Source: Nocardioides sp. Iso805N
GTDB taxonomy: Bacteria > Actinomycetota > Actinomycetes > Propionibacteriales > Nocardioidaceae
Direction: 5' to 3'
Length of the DNA: 64,000 nucleotides
Assembly (NCBI RefSeq): GCF_000364605.1
Contig: NZ_KB822576.1
Span: 372,001-436,000, forward strand
Both the position numbers and the translations under genes were made by a program. The notes beneath the pieces were generated by a model, which ran no database searches, had not been told where the DNA came from, and was given only the letters and a program-made list of their open reading frames with translations. This document shows positions 42,128 through 51,061 of the stretch, in pieces (position 1 is the first letter of the stretch; every line of letters begins with the position of its first letter).

Positions 42128-42150
42128 CCGGTCGTGGGGTCAGCTCATGC

Positions 42151-42567
42151 TCAGTGACTGAACTCGCCCCGGTAGTACTCGAAGATCCAGCCGCAGAGCG
42201 CGATCAGGCCGACCACGCCGGCGATGATGAAGAGCCACCACTGCAGCATCGCGATCGAGAAGGCGATGAACGCCACGCACAGCGCGGCCCACAGCGGCCA
42301 CCAGGAGAACGGCGGGAAGAAGCCGAGCTCACCGGCACCGTCGGCGATCTCGCCGTCGTTGCGGTCCTCAGGACGGTCGTCCATCTGCCGGGCGTGGAAG
42401 CCCAGGTAGGCGGAGATCATCGCCAGCAGCAGGGTGCACATGGTCAGGGCGGACGTGCCCGTCCAGTCGCCACCGTGCTCGGAGCCGGCGGTGACGAACC
42501 AGTAGGTGGGAGTCACCAGCACGAGGAAGATCGTGCAGGCGACGAACAACCAGGCTTCGGCCTTCAT
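42151..42567 (-). CDS. ctaF: Cytochrome c oxidase subunit IV (actinobacterial type)
   Basis: The 138-residue protein has four membrane helices and the actinobacterial subunit IV pattern: a MKAEAWLF start, a second helix ending GFHARQM, an acidic loop with GELGFFPPFSWWPLW, and two C-terminal helices. It is a structural subunit of the aa3 oxidase in the bcc-aa3 supercomplex. Its ATG overlaps the ctaD stop by one base, and it is last in the ctaC-ctaD-ctaF operon. Confidence 0.9.
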   Translation of the reverse strand: MKAEAWLFVACTIFLVLVTPTYWFVTAGSEHGGDWTGTSALTMCTLLLAMISAYLGFHARQMDDRPEDRNDGEIADGAGELGFFPPFSWWPLWAALCVAFIAFSIAMLQWWLFIIAGVVGLIALCGWIFEYYRGEFSH

Positions 42568-44261
42568 CAGACGTCTCCGTTCCCAATGCGAGCGGCGAGC
42601 TCCTGCTCGGACTCCATCTCCAGCGCGGCGATCTCCGGGTGGTGGAGGTCGAAGGCCGGGGACTCGGAGCGGATGCGCGGAAGCGTGTGGAAGTTGTGTC
42701 GCGGCGGCGGGCAGGACGTGGCCCACTCCAGCGAGCGGCCCCAGCCCCACGGGTCATCGACGGTGACCTTCGGCGCGTTCCGCGAGATGTAGAGGTTCAG
42801 GAACCACGGAACCATCGACAGGCTCAGCAGGAAGGCGCCCACGGTCGAGACCTGGTTGAGGCCGGTGAAGCCGTCGGTCGGCAGGTAGTCGGCGATACGA
42901 CGCTGCATACCCTCGACTCCGAGCCAGTGCTGGACCAGGAAGGTGGTGTGGAAGCCAACGAACAGCAGCCAGAAGTGCACCTTGCCCAGGCGCTCGTTGA
43001 GCATCCGGCCGGTGATCTTGGGCCACCAGAAGTAGAACCCGGCGAACATCGCGAACACGACGGTACCGAAGACCACGTAGTGGAAGTGCGCCACCACGAA
43101 GTAGGAGTCGGAGACGTGGAAGTCCAGCGGCGGGCTGGCCAGGATGATGCCGGTGAGACCGCCGAAGAGGAAGGTCGTGAGGAAGCCGATCGACCACAGC
43201 ATCGGGGTGTCGAAGCTGATGGATCCGCCCCACATCGTGCCGATCCAGTTGAAGAACTTCACGCCTGTCGGCACGGCGATCAGGAAGGTCATGCCGGAGA
43301 AGAACGGTAGGTCGACGGCTCCGGTGACGAACATGTGGTGAGCCCACACCGCCACCGACAGGATCGCGATGCCGAGGGTCGCGCCGACCAGGCCGATGTA
43401 GCCGAAGACCGGCTTGCGGCTGAAGACCGGCAGGATCTCGGTGATGATGCCGAAGAACGGCAGCGCGATGATGTAGACCTCGGGGTGGCCGAAGAACCAG
43501 AACAGGTGCTGCCACAGGATCGGGCCACCGTGGCTGGCGTCGAAGACGTGCGTGCCGAGCTGGCGGTCCGACTCGAGCATCAGGAGCGCACCGGCGAGCA
43601 CCGGGAAGGCGATCAGGACCAGCAGCGAGGTCACCAGCGTGTTCCACACGAAGATCGGCATCCGGAACATGGTCATACCGGGTGCACGCATGCAGATGAT
43701 CGTGGTGATGAAGTTGACCGCACCCAGGATGGTGCCCAGACCCGCGATGTAGAGACCCATGATCCACAGGTCACCGCCGACGCCCGGCGAGCGGACCGCG
43801 TTGGAGAGCGGGGTGTAGGCGAACCAGCCGAAGTCAGCCGCACCCTGCGGGGTCAGGAAGCCCGAACCGGCGATGAGGCCACCGAAGAGGAACAGCCAGT
43901 AGCTGAACATGTTCAGACGCGGGAACGCGACGTCCGGAGCACCGATCTGCAGCGGCATGATCATGTTGCCGAAGGCGAAGAACAGCGGCGTCGCGAACAG
44001 CAGCAGCATGATCGTGCCGTGCATCGTGAACATCTGGTTGTACAACTCGTCGTTGAGCAACTGCTGCCCGGGGAAGGCGAGCTCGGAGCGGATGAGGAGC
44101 GCCATCACGCCGCCGACGAGGAACCAGCAGAACGAGGTGACGGCGTACATCTTGCCGATCAGCTTGTGATCGGTGGTGGTGAGCAGCGAGTAGAGCTGCT
44201 GGCCCAGCGGCCTGCGCGCGGGGACGGTCGTGGTGGTGGTGGGGTGTGCTGTCGCAGTCAC
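42567..44261 (-). CDS. ctaD: Cytochrome c oxidase subunit I
   Basis: The 564-residue subunit has twelve helices and the heme-copper oxidase motifs: heme a ligand in MHGTIMLL, the CuB-tyrosine motif [10 protein letters not shown], the CuB histidines in WAHHMFV, and the heme a3/a ligands in HFHYVVFG. Electrons from subunit II reduce oxygen at the binuclear centre, with proton pumping. GTG at 44261 overlaps the ctaC stop by four bases and the stop overlaps ctaF. Confidence 0.95.
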   Translation of the reverse strand: MTATAHPTTTTTVPARRPLGQQLYSLLTTTDHKLIGKMYAVTSFCWFLVGGVMALLIRSELAFPGQQLLNDELYNQMFTMHGTIMLLLFATPLFFAFGNMIMPLQIGAPDVAFPRLNMFSYWLFLFGGLIAGSGFLTPQGAADFGWFAYTPLSNAVRSPGVGGDLWIMGLYIAGLGTILGAVNFITTIICMRAPGMTMFRMPIFVWNTLVTSLLVLIAFPVLAGALLMLESDRQLGTHVFDASHGGPILWQHLFWFFGHPEVYIIALPFFGIITEILPVFSRKPVFGYIGLVGATLGIAILSVAVWAHHMFVTGAVDLPFFSGMTFLIAVPTGVKFFNWIGTMWGGSISFDTPMLWSIGFLTTFLFGGLTGIILASPPLDFHVSDSYFVVAHFHYVVFGTVVFAMFAGFYFWWPKITGRMLNERLGKVHFWLLFVGFHTTFLVQHWLGVEGMQRRIADYLPTDGFTGLNQVSTVGAFLLSLSMVPWFLNLYISRNAPKVTVDDPWGWGRSLEWATSCPPPRHNFHTLPRIRSESPAFDLHHPEIAALEMESEQELAARIGNGDV

Positions 44262-45181
44262 TCTGCTTGTCCTCCGGACTGGAGACCGGCCTGGGTGTAG
44301 GCGTTCCGGCCGCCGATGAGCGGCTGGGTGGCTGTGAAGCCCTCGGTCTGAAGGTTCTTGAGGTACGCCTGGTAGTCAGCCTTCGAGACGACCTTGACGT
44401 TGAAGAGCATCCGCGAGTGGTAGAGGCCGCAGAGCTCGTAGCACGCTCCCCGGTAGGTACCCATCTTGGTCGGGGTGACGGCATAGTGGTTCACCCGGCC
44501 TGGCACGACATCCATCTTCATCAGGAAGTGGTCCACGCCGAAGTCGTGGATGACGTCGGGCGAGTGCAGGTTGAACCGCGTGGTCTCGTCGACCGGCAGC
44601 ACCAGCGTGGGGATGTGCGAGGCCGTACCGGCGTCGTACACGTAGTTCGAATACGGGAACTTCAGGTCCGCCGCGTCATCGTCAGCCGCGGCGTCACGCG
44701 CACCGATGCCGTAGCTGAAGGTCCACGTCCACTGCTGGCCGGTGACCTCGATGGTGTTGTCCACCGGCAGCTTGTCGTCGAGGATCGCGTCCTGCGCCTT
44801 GACGGTGTGGAAGAAGAACACGATCACCATCAACACTGGGGCGATCGTGTAGAAGATCTCCAGCGGAAGGTTGTAACGCGTCTGGACCGGGATCTCGTCC
44901 TCGCTGCGACGACGGAAACGCCAGATCGCATAGAAGATCAGACCCCACACGATGACACCGGTCACCAATGCGGCGATCCAAGCGCCCTGCCACAGGTGGA
45001 GGACGTGATCGCCCTGCTTCGTGGCGGGCGTCGGCATGCCGAAGTTCTTGGCGGCGGTGGAGCAGCCACCCAGCAGGACGGCGCTGGCGCCGAGCCCCGC
45101 CACCAAGGCGAGCCGGCGCACGCGTGCAGCCGTCCCCTTGGCGCGCTTGGGCCCGGGCGATCCGGGCATCTGCAGACCCAC
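44258..45181 (-). CDS. ctaC: Cytochrome c oxidase subunit II (lipoprotein)
   Basis: The 307-residue subunit has a lipoprotein-type signal ending in LLGGC (Cys40), two membrane helices (about 65-87 and 108-130) and a cupredoxin domain with the CuA site C247YELC251...H255...M258. It accepts electrons from the diheme cytochrome c. The GTG at 45181 is chosen because an AGAGAGG site lies seven bases upstream; a more upstream GTG at 45211 has no support. First gene of ctaC-ctaD-ctaF, divergent from a cysteine desulfurase gene. Confidence 0.93.
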   Translation of the reverse strand: MGLQMPGSPGPKRAKGTAARVRRLALVAGLGASAVLLGGCSTAAKNFGMPTPATKQGDHVLHLWQGAWIAALVTGVIVWGLIFYAIWRFRRRSEDEIPVQTRYNLPLEIFYTIAPVLMVIVFFFHTVKAQDAILDDKLPVDNTIEVTGQQWTWTFSYGIGARDAAADDDAADLKFPYSNYVYDAGTASHIPTLVLPVDETTRFNLHSPDVIHDFGVDHFLMKMDVVPGRVNHYAVTPTKMGTYRGACYELCGLYHSRMLFNVKVVSKADYQAYLKNLQTEGFTATQPLIGGRNAYTQAGLQSGGQAE

Positions 45182-45221
45182 GAACGAGCCTCTCTCTCTA
45201 CGACCAGTCACGGATAGCGGC

Positions 45222-45227
45222 AGACTA
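45222..45227 (-). promoter_or_regulatory. Putative -10 element TAGTCT of ctaC-ctaD-ctaF
   Basis: On the minus strand TAGTCT lies 40 bases before the ctaC start, giving a leader of about 34 bases with the AGAGAGG ribosome binding site (45195-45189). Confidence 0.45.
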
Positions 45228-45265
45228 TCGGAATCGACGCGGGGTTGAGAGGGTGGGTAGGCCGT

Positions 45266-45271
45266 TACGCT
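45266..45271 (+). promoter_or_regulatory. -10 element TACGCT of the cysteine desulfurase gene
   Basis: TACGCT ends 6 nt before the GTG at 45278, a leaderless arrangement divergent from ctaC. Confidence 0.5.
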
Positions 45272-45277
45272 TCGGCT

Positions 45278-46450
45278 GTGACAAATGCCGCCGTCTATCT
45301 CGACGCGGCGTCCTCCGAACCGATGCACCCGGCCGCGCGCGACACGCTCCTGGCCGCTCTCGAGCACGGGTACGCCGATCCGCGCCGCCTGCACGGCCCC
45401 GGCCGCAACGCCCGGCTGCTGCTCGACAACGCCCGCGAGGTGGTAGCCGAGGTGCTCGGAGTACGGCGCGACGAGGTGCTCTTCACCTCCTCCGGCACCC
45501 GAGCGGTGCAGCTCGGCCTGCTCGGCCTGGCTGCGGCGCGGCCCGGTCGGTCGGCGTCAGGTCCGCCCGCAGCCGGACTGCCCGCGGACGGCCGGCGGAT
45601 CGTGCACAGCGCTGTCGAGCACCAGGCGGTCACCGACGCAGCGGCGTGGTGGGGCGAGCCGGTCACGGTCGCGGTGGACACCACCGGCCGGGTCCTGCTC
45701 GAGGCGCTCGGCGAGGCGCTGGGCAAGGCTGCACCCGGTGCCGACGCGATCGCGTTGCAGAGCGCCAACCACGAGGTCGGCACGGTCCAGCCGGTCGCCG
45801 AGGCGGCCGAGCTGGCCGCGGACCGCGGCGTACCTTTGTTCGTCGACGCCTGCGCCTCCCTCGGCCGCCTACCGCTGCCGGACGGCTGGGACGCGTTGGC
45901 GGGCTCGGCGCACAAGTGGGGCGGCCCGGCCGGCGTGGGCGTCCTGCTGGTGCGCCACCGGGCGCGCTGGAGCCACCCGTTCCCCGCGGGAGACCCGCTG
46001 GCCCGAGTCGATGACGGCTTCCCCGATGTGGCGGGCACGCTCGCAGCGGCGGCCGCGCTGCAGGCGGTGACCACAGAACGTGAGCAGGTCGGTGCACGTC
46101 AGCGCGAGCTGATCGACCTGATCCGAGCGAGTGTGGCGCACATTCCCGACGTCGACGTCGTCGGCGACCCCCAGGGACGACTCCCCCACCTGGTCACCTT
46201 CTCGTTCCTGTACGTCGACGGCGAGGCGCTGGTGACCGAGCTGGATCGACTGGGGTTCGGGCTGGCCAGCGGCTCTGCCTGCGCGGTCGACACCCGCGAG
46301 CCCTCCCGCGTGCTGGCCGCGATGGGAGCGCTGACCCACGGCAACGTGCGACTCTCGCTGACCCGCGACACCAGCAGAGCCGACGTGGAGCGCTTCTTGG
46401 CGGTGCTGCCGGGTGTGATCCGCGGGCTGCGCGAACGGGCCGGCCTGTGA
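45278..46450 (+). CDS. Cysteine desulfurase family protein (NifS/IscS-like)
   Basis: The 390-residue PLP enzyme has the class V aminotransferase features: SSGTRA near 71-76 for the phosphate, QSANHEVGTVQP at 161-172, the PLP-binding Lys213 in GSAHKWGGP and the catalytic Cys335 in ASGSACAVDT. It should take sulfur from cysteine as an enzyme persulfide. The next gene, overlapping by four bases, encodes a TusA-type sulfur carrier, so the pair is a sulfur relay. The acceptor is not shown; the neighbouring oxidase and Fe-S genes are suggestive only. Confidence 0.88.
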   Translation: MTNAAVYLDAASSEPMHPAARDTLLAALEHGYADPRRLHGPGRNARLLLDNAREVVAEVLGVRRDEVLFTSSGTRAVQLGLLGLAAARPGRSASGPPAAGLPADGRRIVHSAVEHQAVTDAAAWWGEPVTVAVDTTGRVLLEALGEALGKAAPGADAIALQSANHEVGTVQPVAEAAELAADRGVPLFVDACASLGRLPLPDGWDALAGSAHKWGGPAGVGVLLVRHRARWSHPFPAGDPLARVDDGFPDVAGTLAAAAALQAVTTEREQVGARQRELIDLIRASVAHIPDVDVVGDPQGRLPHLVTFSFLYVDGEALVTELDRLGFGLASGSACAVDTREPSRVLAAMGALTHGNVRLSLTRDTSRADVERFLAVLPGVIRGLRERAGL

Positions 46451-46506
46451 GCGGGCCTGTGAGCGGGCCTGCGAGCGGGCCTGTGAGCGGCGCCGCGAGC
46501 GGGCCC
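46447..46506 (+). repeat. 12-bp tandem repeat at the start of the TusA gene
   Basis: Five units of (G/C)TGAGCGGGCCT-like sequence start at 46447, 46459, 46471, 46483 and 46495. The first, second and fourth begin with GTG, offering alternative starts in frame. Confidence 0.8.
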
Positions 46507-46734
46507 GAGCTGGACGTGCTCGACTGCCGCGGCCTGCTCTGCCCGGCCCCGATCATCGCGCTGGCGCGCCGGATCGGGGACGTCCCCGTGGGTGCGCTGC
46601 TCGGCGTGGCCGCGGACGACACTGCGGCACGCCACGACGTACCCGCGTGGTGCCGGATGCGGGCGCAGGAGTTCGTCGGCGAGGAGAAGGCCGCCGATGG
46701 CGTCCCGATCTACGTGATCCGCCGGATCACGTGA
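46447..46734 (+). CDS. TusA-family sulfur carrier protein
   Basis: The 95-residue protein contains the TusA fold with Cys27 and the active Cys32 in CRGLLCPAPI, and a C-terminal strand ending VPIYVIRR. It should accept persulfide sulfur from the desulfurase encoded immediately upstream (GTGA overlap). The N-terminal twenty residues are an SGP(V/A) repeat with several possible GTG starts, so the true start may be at 46447, 46459 or 46483; the fold itself begins near residue 20. Confidence 0.85.
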   Translation: MSGPVSGPASGPVSGAASGPELDVLDCRGLLCPAPIIALARRIGDVPVGALLGVAADDTAARHDVPAWCRMRAQEFVGEEKAADGVPIYVIRRIT

Positions 46735-46787
46735 TCAGGTGAGCGCCACCTCATGGTCAGACCGGGGGCGATTCGGCCCCGCGACCC

Positions 46788-47768
46788 TCAGCTCGGCAGG
46801 TGCTTGGCGACGTCGGCGGAGGCGTCAGCGCCGTACGAGCCCTCGAGCCGAGCCAGGAACTCCGCGCCGGTGAAGCTGTACTCCTGGGTGCCGACCGTCT
46901 CCACGACATAGGCGGCCAGGACGCAGCCGACCTGGGCGGCGCGCTCCAGCGAGACACCCCACGCCGTCGCGGCCAGGAAGCCGGCCCGGAACGCGTCACC
47001 GACGCCCGTCGGCTCGACGGCGACGACACCCTGGGCGGCGGGCAACACGATCGGAGCCTCGCCCTTGCGGGTGATCCGCACCCCTTCGGCGCCGAGCGTG
47101 GTCACCTGCGTGCCGACCCGGTCGAGGATGTCCTCGGCCGACCAGCCGGTCTTCTGCTCGATCATGTGCGACTCGTACTCGTTGGAGAACAGCACCGTCG
47201 CACCGTCGATGAGCTGGCGGATCAGCTCGCCGCTGCCGAACGCGAGCTGCTGGCTCGGGTCGGCGATGAAGCGGTAGCCGCGCTGGCGGCACTCCTCGGT
47301 GTGGCGCAACATGCCGTCCGGGTCGTCGGCGCCGACCAGGACGTAGTCGGGCTCGCCGACGGAGGCAACGATCGGGCCGAGCTCGATCAGCCGGGCCTCG
47401 GCCATCGCACCCGGGTAGAAGCTGGCGAACTGCGCGTGGGTCTCGTCGGTGGTGCACACGAACCGCGCCGTGTGCTTGGCGTCGGAGATGCGCACGTGGT
47501 CGCAGTCGACGCCGTGCCGCTCCAGCCAGGAGCGGTAATCGGCGAAGTCCTCACCGGCCGCACCGACCAGGACCGGGCGCAGGCCGAGTCGGCCCAGGCC
47601 GAAGCACATGTTCGGGGCCACGCCGCCGCGGCGGATCTCCAGGTCGTCGACCAAGAAGCTCACCGAGAGCTTGTCCAGCTGTTCGACCACGAGGGAGTCG
47701 GAGAACTTGCCCTTGAACGTCATCAGGTGGTCGGTGGCGATGGAACCGGCAATGAGGAGTGAACCCAT
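46788..47768 (-). CDS. PfkB-family carbohydrate/nucleoside kinase (adenosine kinase-like)
   Basis: The 326-residue kinase has the PfkB signatures: an N-terminal sugar-binding GGVAPNMCFGLGRLG at about 48-62 and the ATP/catalytic motif GVGDAF at 255-260 with Asp258. By position beside erpA and glycerate kinase it corresponds to Rv2202c, the adenosine kinase of M. tuberculosis (from memory), so adenosine is a reasonable substrate, though ribokinase-type sugars fit the family too. ATG at 47768 lies seven bases after a TAGTGT element. It is convergent with TusA. Confidence 0.82.
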   Translation of the reverse strand: MGSLLIAGSIATDHLMTFKGKFSDSLVVEQLDKLSVSFLVDDLEIRRGGVAPNMCFGLGRLGLRPVLVGAAGEDFADYRSWLERHGVDCDHVRISDAKHTARFVCTTDETHAQFASFYPGAMAEARLIELGPIVASVGEPDYVLVGADDPDGMLRHTEECRQRGYRFIADPSQQLAFGSGELIRQLIDGATVLFSNEYESHMIEQKTGWSAEDILDRVGTQVTTLGAEGVRITRKGEAPIVLPAAQGVVAVEPTGVGDAFRAGFLAATAWGVSLERAAQVGCVLAAYVVETVGTQEYSFTGAEFLARLEGSYGADASADVAKHLPS

Positions 47769-47775
47769 GCGCGGA

Positions 47776-47781
47776 ACACTA
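47776..47781 (-). promoter_or_regulatory. -10 element TAGTGT of the PfkB kinase gene
   Basis: On the minus strand TAGTGT ends 7 nt before the ATG at 47768. Confidence 0.5.
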
Positions 47782-47818
47782 CCCAGCGGTACTCCTGGAG
47801 GTACTCCGCGGTAGCCCA

Positions 47819-47824
47819 TAGCGT
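47819..47824 (+). promoter_or_regulatory. -10 element TAGCGT of the small gene at 47831
   Basis: TAGCGT ends 6 nt before the ATG at 47831 and is divergent from the PfkB kinase promoter. Confidence 0.45.
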
Positions 47825-47830
47825 CGAAGC

Positions 47831-48061
47831 ATGACCTCCAGCCTCACCGCCTACGACGACCCCGCCACGCCCGCGGAGCTGCGCGCAGACTGCCGCGAGA
47901 CGGAGCGCCGCCTTGCGCTCACGAGCGTCACCCGCAACGCCCTGCGACCCTCCCCGAGCATCCGGTTCGAGGAGCACCCGCAGGGTCTGCCGAAGCAGGA
48001 CATCGACATGCTCGCCGCCGCGCACCGGCTCTCTGGTGTGCTCGGTCTCGACCTGGACTGA
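47831..48061 (+). CDS. Small hypothetical protein (76 residues)
   Basis: This 76-residue, helix-rich protein has no domain I can name. Residues 1-35 are an acidic/basic helix with many Arg and Glu, then a PSPSIRFEEHP turn, and a C-terminal helix ending LSGVLGLDLD. The -10 spacing and a strong terminator just past its stop support a real leaderless gene. It is divergent from the PfkB kinase gene and convergent with erpA. No membrane segment or cysteine is present. Confidence 0.6.
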   Translation: MTSSLTAYDDPATPAELRADCRETERRLALTSVTRNALRPSPSIRFEEHPQGLPKQDIDMLAAAHRLSGVLGLDLD

Positions 48062-48078
48062 CCTGCGCCGTACGGATG

Positions 48079-48114
48079 CACGAAGGGCCCCTGCCGAGGC
48101 AGGGGCCCTTCGTG
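48079..48114. terminator. Strong bidirectional terminator hairpin
   Basis: Two perfect 17-base arms (48079-48095 and 48098-48114) with a two-base loop lie between the small gene and erpA. Confidence 0.8.
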
Positions 48115-48120
48115 GTGCCT

Positions 48121-48148
48121 GAGGCGCCCGGTGCGTGCCGGGCGTCTC
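48121..48148 (-). terminator. Second hairpin at the end of erpA
   Basis: An 11-base stem (48121-48131 with 48138-48148) with one G-U type mismatch and a six-base loop lies 4 bases from the erpA stop. Confidence 0.55.
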
Positions 48149-48151
48149 AGA

Positions 48152-48508
48152 TCAGTGGAAGCTGTCGCCGCAGGCGCAGGAACCGGTCGCGTTCGGGTTG
48201 TCGATCGTGAAGCCCTGCTTCTCGATCGTGTCCACGAAGTCGATGGTCGCGCCGTTGAGGTAGGGGACGCTCATCCGGTCGACGACGACGCCCACGCCGT
48301 CGAAGTCGGTCAGCACGTCGCCGTCGAGGCTGCGCTCGTCGAAGAAGAGCTGGTAGCGCAGACCCGAGCAGCCACCCGGCTGCACCGAGATCCGCAGGTT
48401 GAGGTCGTCGCGACCCTCCTGCTCGAGGAGGCTCTTCACCTTCGCGGAGGCGACGGGGCTGAGGTTGATGCTGTCCGTCCGGTGCTCGAACTGAACCTGC
48501 TCGGTCAT
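48152..48508 (-). CDS. erpA: Iron-sulfur cluster insertion protein (A-type carrier)
   Basis: The 118-residue A-type carrier has the three conserved cysteines: Cys47 in QPGGCSGLRY and Cys111/Cys113 in GSCACGDSF. It binds Fe-S clusters and delivers them to apoproteins. The neighbouring Fe-S enzyme NadA is a possible client. An AGGGAG site seven bases before the ATG is present. Rv2204c occupies the same place in M. tuberculosis (from memory). Confidence 0.92.
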   Translation of the reverse strand: MTEQVQFEHRTDSINLSPVASAKVKSLLEQEGRDDLNLRISVQPGGCSGLRYQLFFDERSLDGDVLTDFDGVGVVVDRMSVPYLNGATIDFVDTIEKQGFTIDNPNATGSCACGDSFH

Positions 48509-48574
48509 GCTGATGCTCCCTGCGATTCTGGGGTGCGGAGTCTGTCCTTGGTCTCAATCGTCGCACATGCTCGG

Positions 48575-49681
48575 TTATTCCGCCCCGCTCCAGGTTCGCG
48601 CGACCCGCTCGGCGAGATCGGCCAGGGCGGACCTCGGATCCTTCATCGCCCGGTCCTCCCCGACGAGGTCGACGACGGAGTAGGCGGACTCCACGCCGAG
48701 CGCACGGTGCTCCCGTGCCCCCATGCCGACCCGGCCGGCCAGGACCACGCACGGGCGGGCCCGCTCCCCCGCCAACCTCGCCACGCCCACCGGCACCTTG
48801 CCGCCCCGGCTCGAGGCATCGAAGGCGCCCTCGCCGGTGAGGACCAGATCGGCACGCTCGATCCGCTCCTTCAACCCGACCGCCTCAGCCACGAGTGCAA
48901 GGCCCGGTCGGCGGGTGCCGCCCGCCAGCAGCAGCGCGAACCCGACGCCTCCGCCGGCCCCGGCGCCCGGCAACGTCGCGGTGACGCGATCGGTCAGCTC
49001 GGCCAGATGCTGGAGGGCAGCATCAGCACTGAGCTGCATCTCCTCGGTGAGCCCCTTCTGCGGGCCGAAGACCTTCGAGGCGCCGAACAGGCCGGTCAAG
49101 GGGTTGTCGACATCGGTGGCCGCCAGCAGCTCCACCCCGGCCAGCAGCCGGCGCGCCGGCTCCAGGTCGACGGCAGCCAGCCCGGCGAGCGGCCCGTAGC
49201 CGCTGTCCAGGACGCCGCCCTCCGCCTTCGCCCCCAGCGCGGCGAGCAGTCCGGCGCCGCCGTCGTTGGTCTGCGTGCCGCCCACCCCGACCACGATCCG
49301 GGTGGCTCCGCCCTCCACGGCAAGGCGGATCAGATGCCCCAGTGGGAGGGACGAACGACGCTCGGCGGCGGTCGTGGCGCCGTGGGGCGGTCCGAGTCGG
49401 CCCAGCACCTGAGCCGCCTCCACGTAGGCGGTCCCTCCCACCCGCAGGAGGGTGGCCGGCTCGGCCTCGGCCGTGTCCAGACCGGGCACCGAGGCGAGCA
49501 CCAGCTCGCCGCCTAGCGCCGCGTGCAGAGCGTCGACGAACCCCGGTCCACCATCCGAGAGCGGAAGCAGATCGAGCTCGTCCTCGGGAGCAGTACGGCG
49601 CCACCCTGCGGCGATCGCCTCCGTCGCCTCGGCTGCGGCGAGGGTCCCGGCGTACTTGTCCGGCGCGATCAGGATCCGCAT
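48575..49681 (-). CDS. Glycerate kinase (GarK family)
   Basis: The 368-residue protein is a glycerate kinase of the GarK/GlxK type, phosphorylating glycerate to 2- or 3-phosphoglycerate. It begins MRILIAPDKYAGTLAAAEA, the N-terminal block of the family, and contains GGTQTNDGGAG near residue 140 and GEGAFDASS near 282. An ATG at 49681, seven bases after TAGGGT, is the start. Rv2205c is the likely counterpart by gene order (from memory). It is divergent from nadA. Confidence 0.88.
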   Translation of the reverse strand: MRILIAPDKYAGTLAAAEATEAIAAGWRRTAPEDELDLLPLSDGGPGFVDALHAALGGELVLASVPGLDTAEAEPATLLRVGGTAYVEAAQVLGRLGPPHGATTAAERRSSLPLGHLIRLAVEGGATRIVVGVGGTQTNDGGAGLLAALGAKAEGGVLDSGYGPLAGLAAVDLEPARRLLAGVELLAATDVDNPLTGLFGASKVFGPQKGLTEEMQLSADAALQHLAELTDRVTATLPGAGAGGGVGFALLLAGGTRRPGLALVAEAVGLKERIERADLVLTGEGAFDASSRGGKVPVGVARLAGERARPCVVLAGRVGMGAREHRALGVESAYSVVDLVGEDRAMKDPRSALADLAERVARTWSGAE

Positions 49682-49688
49682 GGCGCTC

Positions 49689-49694
49689 ACCCTA
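49689..49694 (-). promoter_or_regulatory. -10 element TAGGGT of the glycerate kinase gene
   Basis: On the minus strand TAGGGT ends 7 nt before the ATG at 49681. Confidence 0.5.
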
Positions 49695-49817
49695 GGGCCC
49701 GGCGGAAGCCGTTGCCGCGCGCACGAGGTCCGCGTCCACCCGGCCGGCGCCGCGTGTCGACGGGGCTCGTGGCCTGACTTCCGTGGACTCCCCGAGCCGG
49801 CCCCCATGCGGAGGAAA

Positions 49818-49823
49818 TAGAAT
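49818..49823 (+). promoter_or_regulatory. -10 element TAGAAT of nadA
   Basis: TAGAAT ends 6 nt before the ATG at 49830, a leaderless arrangement. Confidence 0.55.
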
Positions 49824-49829
49824 GGGCTC

Positions 49830-50984
49830 ATGACCACCGTGGACCTCCCGCTGCTGCCGCTCGGCCGCGGCGTCGACCCCAACTCCGAGCGCGGCGTGGA
49901 CTGCCCCGGCGACCTGCCGCCGGCGTCCGACCCTGACCTGGTCGCCCGCGCGCGGGCGGCGAAGGAGAAGCTCGGCGAGCGGGTGTTCGTCCTGGGGCAC
50001 CACTACCAGCGCGACGAGGTCATCCAGTTCGCCGACGTGACCGGTGACTCCTTCAAGCTCGCGCGCGACGCGGCAGCGCGCCCGGATGCGGAGTACATCG
50101 TCTTCTGCGGCGTGCACTTCATGGCCGAGTCCGCTGACATCCTCACCACCGACGAGCAGCAGGTCGTGCTGCCCGACCTCGCCGCTGGCTGCTCGATGGC
50201 CGACATGGCCCGCCTTCAGCAGGTCGAGAGCGCCTGGGAGGCCCTGGAGGCCGCCGGCATCGCCGATCAGGTCGTGCCGGTGACCTACATGAACAGCTCG
50301 GCCGACATCAAGGCCTTCTGCGGACGCCACGGCGGCGTCGTGTGTACGTCGAGCAACGCCGAGACAGTGCTCGAGTGGGCCTTCGAGCGCGGCTCGAAGG
50401 TGATGTTCCTGCCCGACCAGCACCTCGGCCGCAACACCGCCGTGCTCAAGCTCGGCATCCCGCTTGAGAAGAACGTCGTCTGGAACCCGCGGCTCGCGAA
50501 CGGCGGCCTCACGGCCGAGCAGCTCCAGGACGCGACCATGATCCTGTGGCAGGGCCACTGCTCCGTGCACGGCCGCTTCTCGCCCGATACCGTCGACGAG
50601 CTGCGCGCCGAGATCCCGGGCGTCCAGATCCTGGTCCACCCCGAGTGCCAGCACGAGGTGGTCCTGAAGGCTGATCTGGTCGGCTCGACCGAGTTCATCA
50701 TCAAGACGATCGCCGAGGCCCCGGCTGGTTCAGCCTGGGCCATCGGCACCGAGCTCAACCTCGTGCAGCGCCTGGCCAACGCCCACCCCGACAAGCGCAT
50801 CGTCTTCCTCGACCGCACGGTCTGCTACTGCTCCACGATGAACCGGATCGACCTGCCCCACCTCGTCTGGGCACTGGAGTCGCTCGTCGAGGGCACCGTG
50901 GTCAACAAGATCGAGGTGGACCCCCAGACCCAGGCCGAGGCCACCGTCGCCCTGCAGCGGATGCTGGACCTTCCCGGCAAGTAA
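49830..50984 (+). CDS. nadA: Quinolinate synthase
   Basis: The 384-residue [4Fe-4S] enzyme condenses iminoaspartate with dihydroxyacetone phosphate to quinolinate in NAD synthesis. GHHYQRDE at 56-63 and TGDSFKLA at 71-78 belong to the substrate site; the three cluster cysteines are probably Cys121 (GCSMADM), Cys244 (GHCSVH) and Cys332 or Cys334 in VCYCSTMNR. Length is normal for the long actinobacterial form. nadB and nadC do not follow; the next gene is convergent. The nearby erpA is a plausible source of the cluster. Confidence 0.94.
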   Translation: MTTVDLPLLPLGRGVDPNSERGVDCPGDLPPASDPDLVARARAAKEKLGERVFVLGHHYQRDEVIQFADVTGDSFKLARDAAARPDAEYIVFCGVHFMAESADILTTDEQQVVLPDLAAGCSMADMARLQQVESAWEALEAAGIADQVVPVTYMNSSADIKAFCGRHGGVVCTSSNAETVLEWAFERGSKVMFLPDQHLGRNTAVLKLGIPLEKNVVWNPRLANGGLTAEQLQDATMILWQGHCSVHGRFSPDTVDELRAEIPGVQILVHPECQHEVVLKADLVGSTEFIIKTIAEAPAGSAWAIGTELNLVQRLANAHPDKRIVFLDRTVCYCSTMNRIDLPHLVWALESLVEGTVVNKIEVDPQTQAEATVALQRMLDLPGK

Positions 50985-51061
50985 GCGCCCCTCCCACGCT
51001 CGTACGGCCATCCCGGAGCCGCGCAGACGCTCCCAGCAGCCGCGCAGCGCGGCAGGCGCGC

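Noticed and set aside
45181..45211. Upstream GTG at 45211 as start of ctaC
   Set aside because: It has no ribosome binding site and sits 10 nt after the -10 hexamer, outside the usual leaderless spacing, whereas 45181 has AGAGAGG seven bases away.
46725..46736. GATCACGTGATC palindrome over the TusA stop
   Set aside because: It is inside and just after coding sequence; a chance palindrome or an E-box-like word is more likely than an operator.
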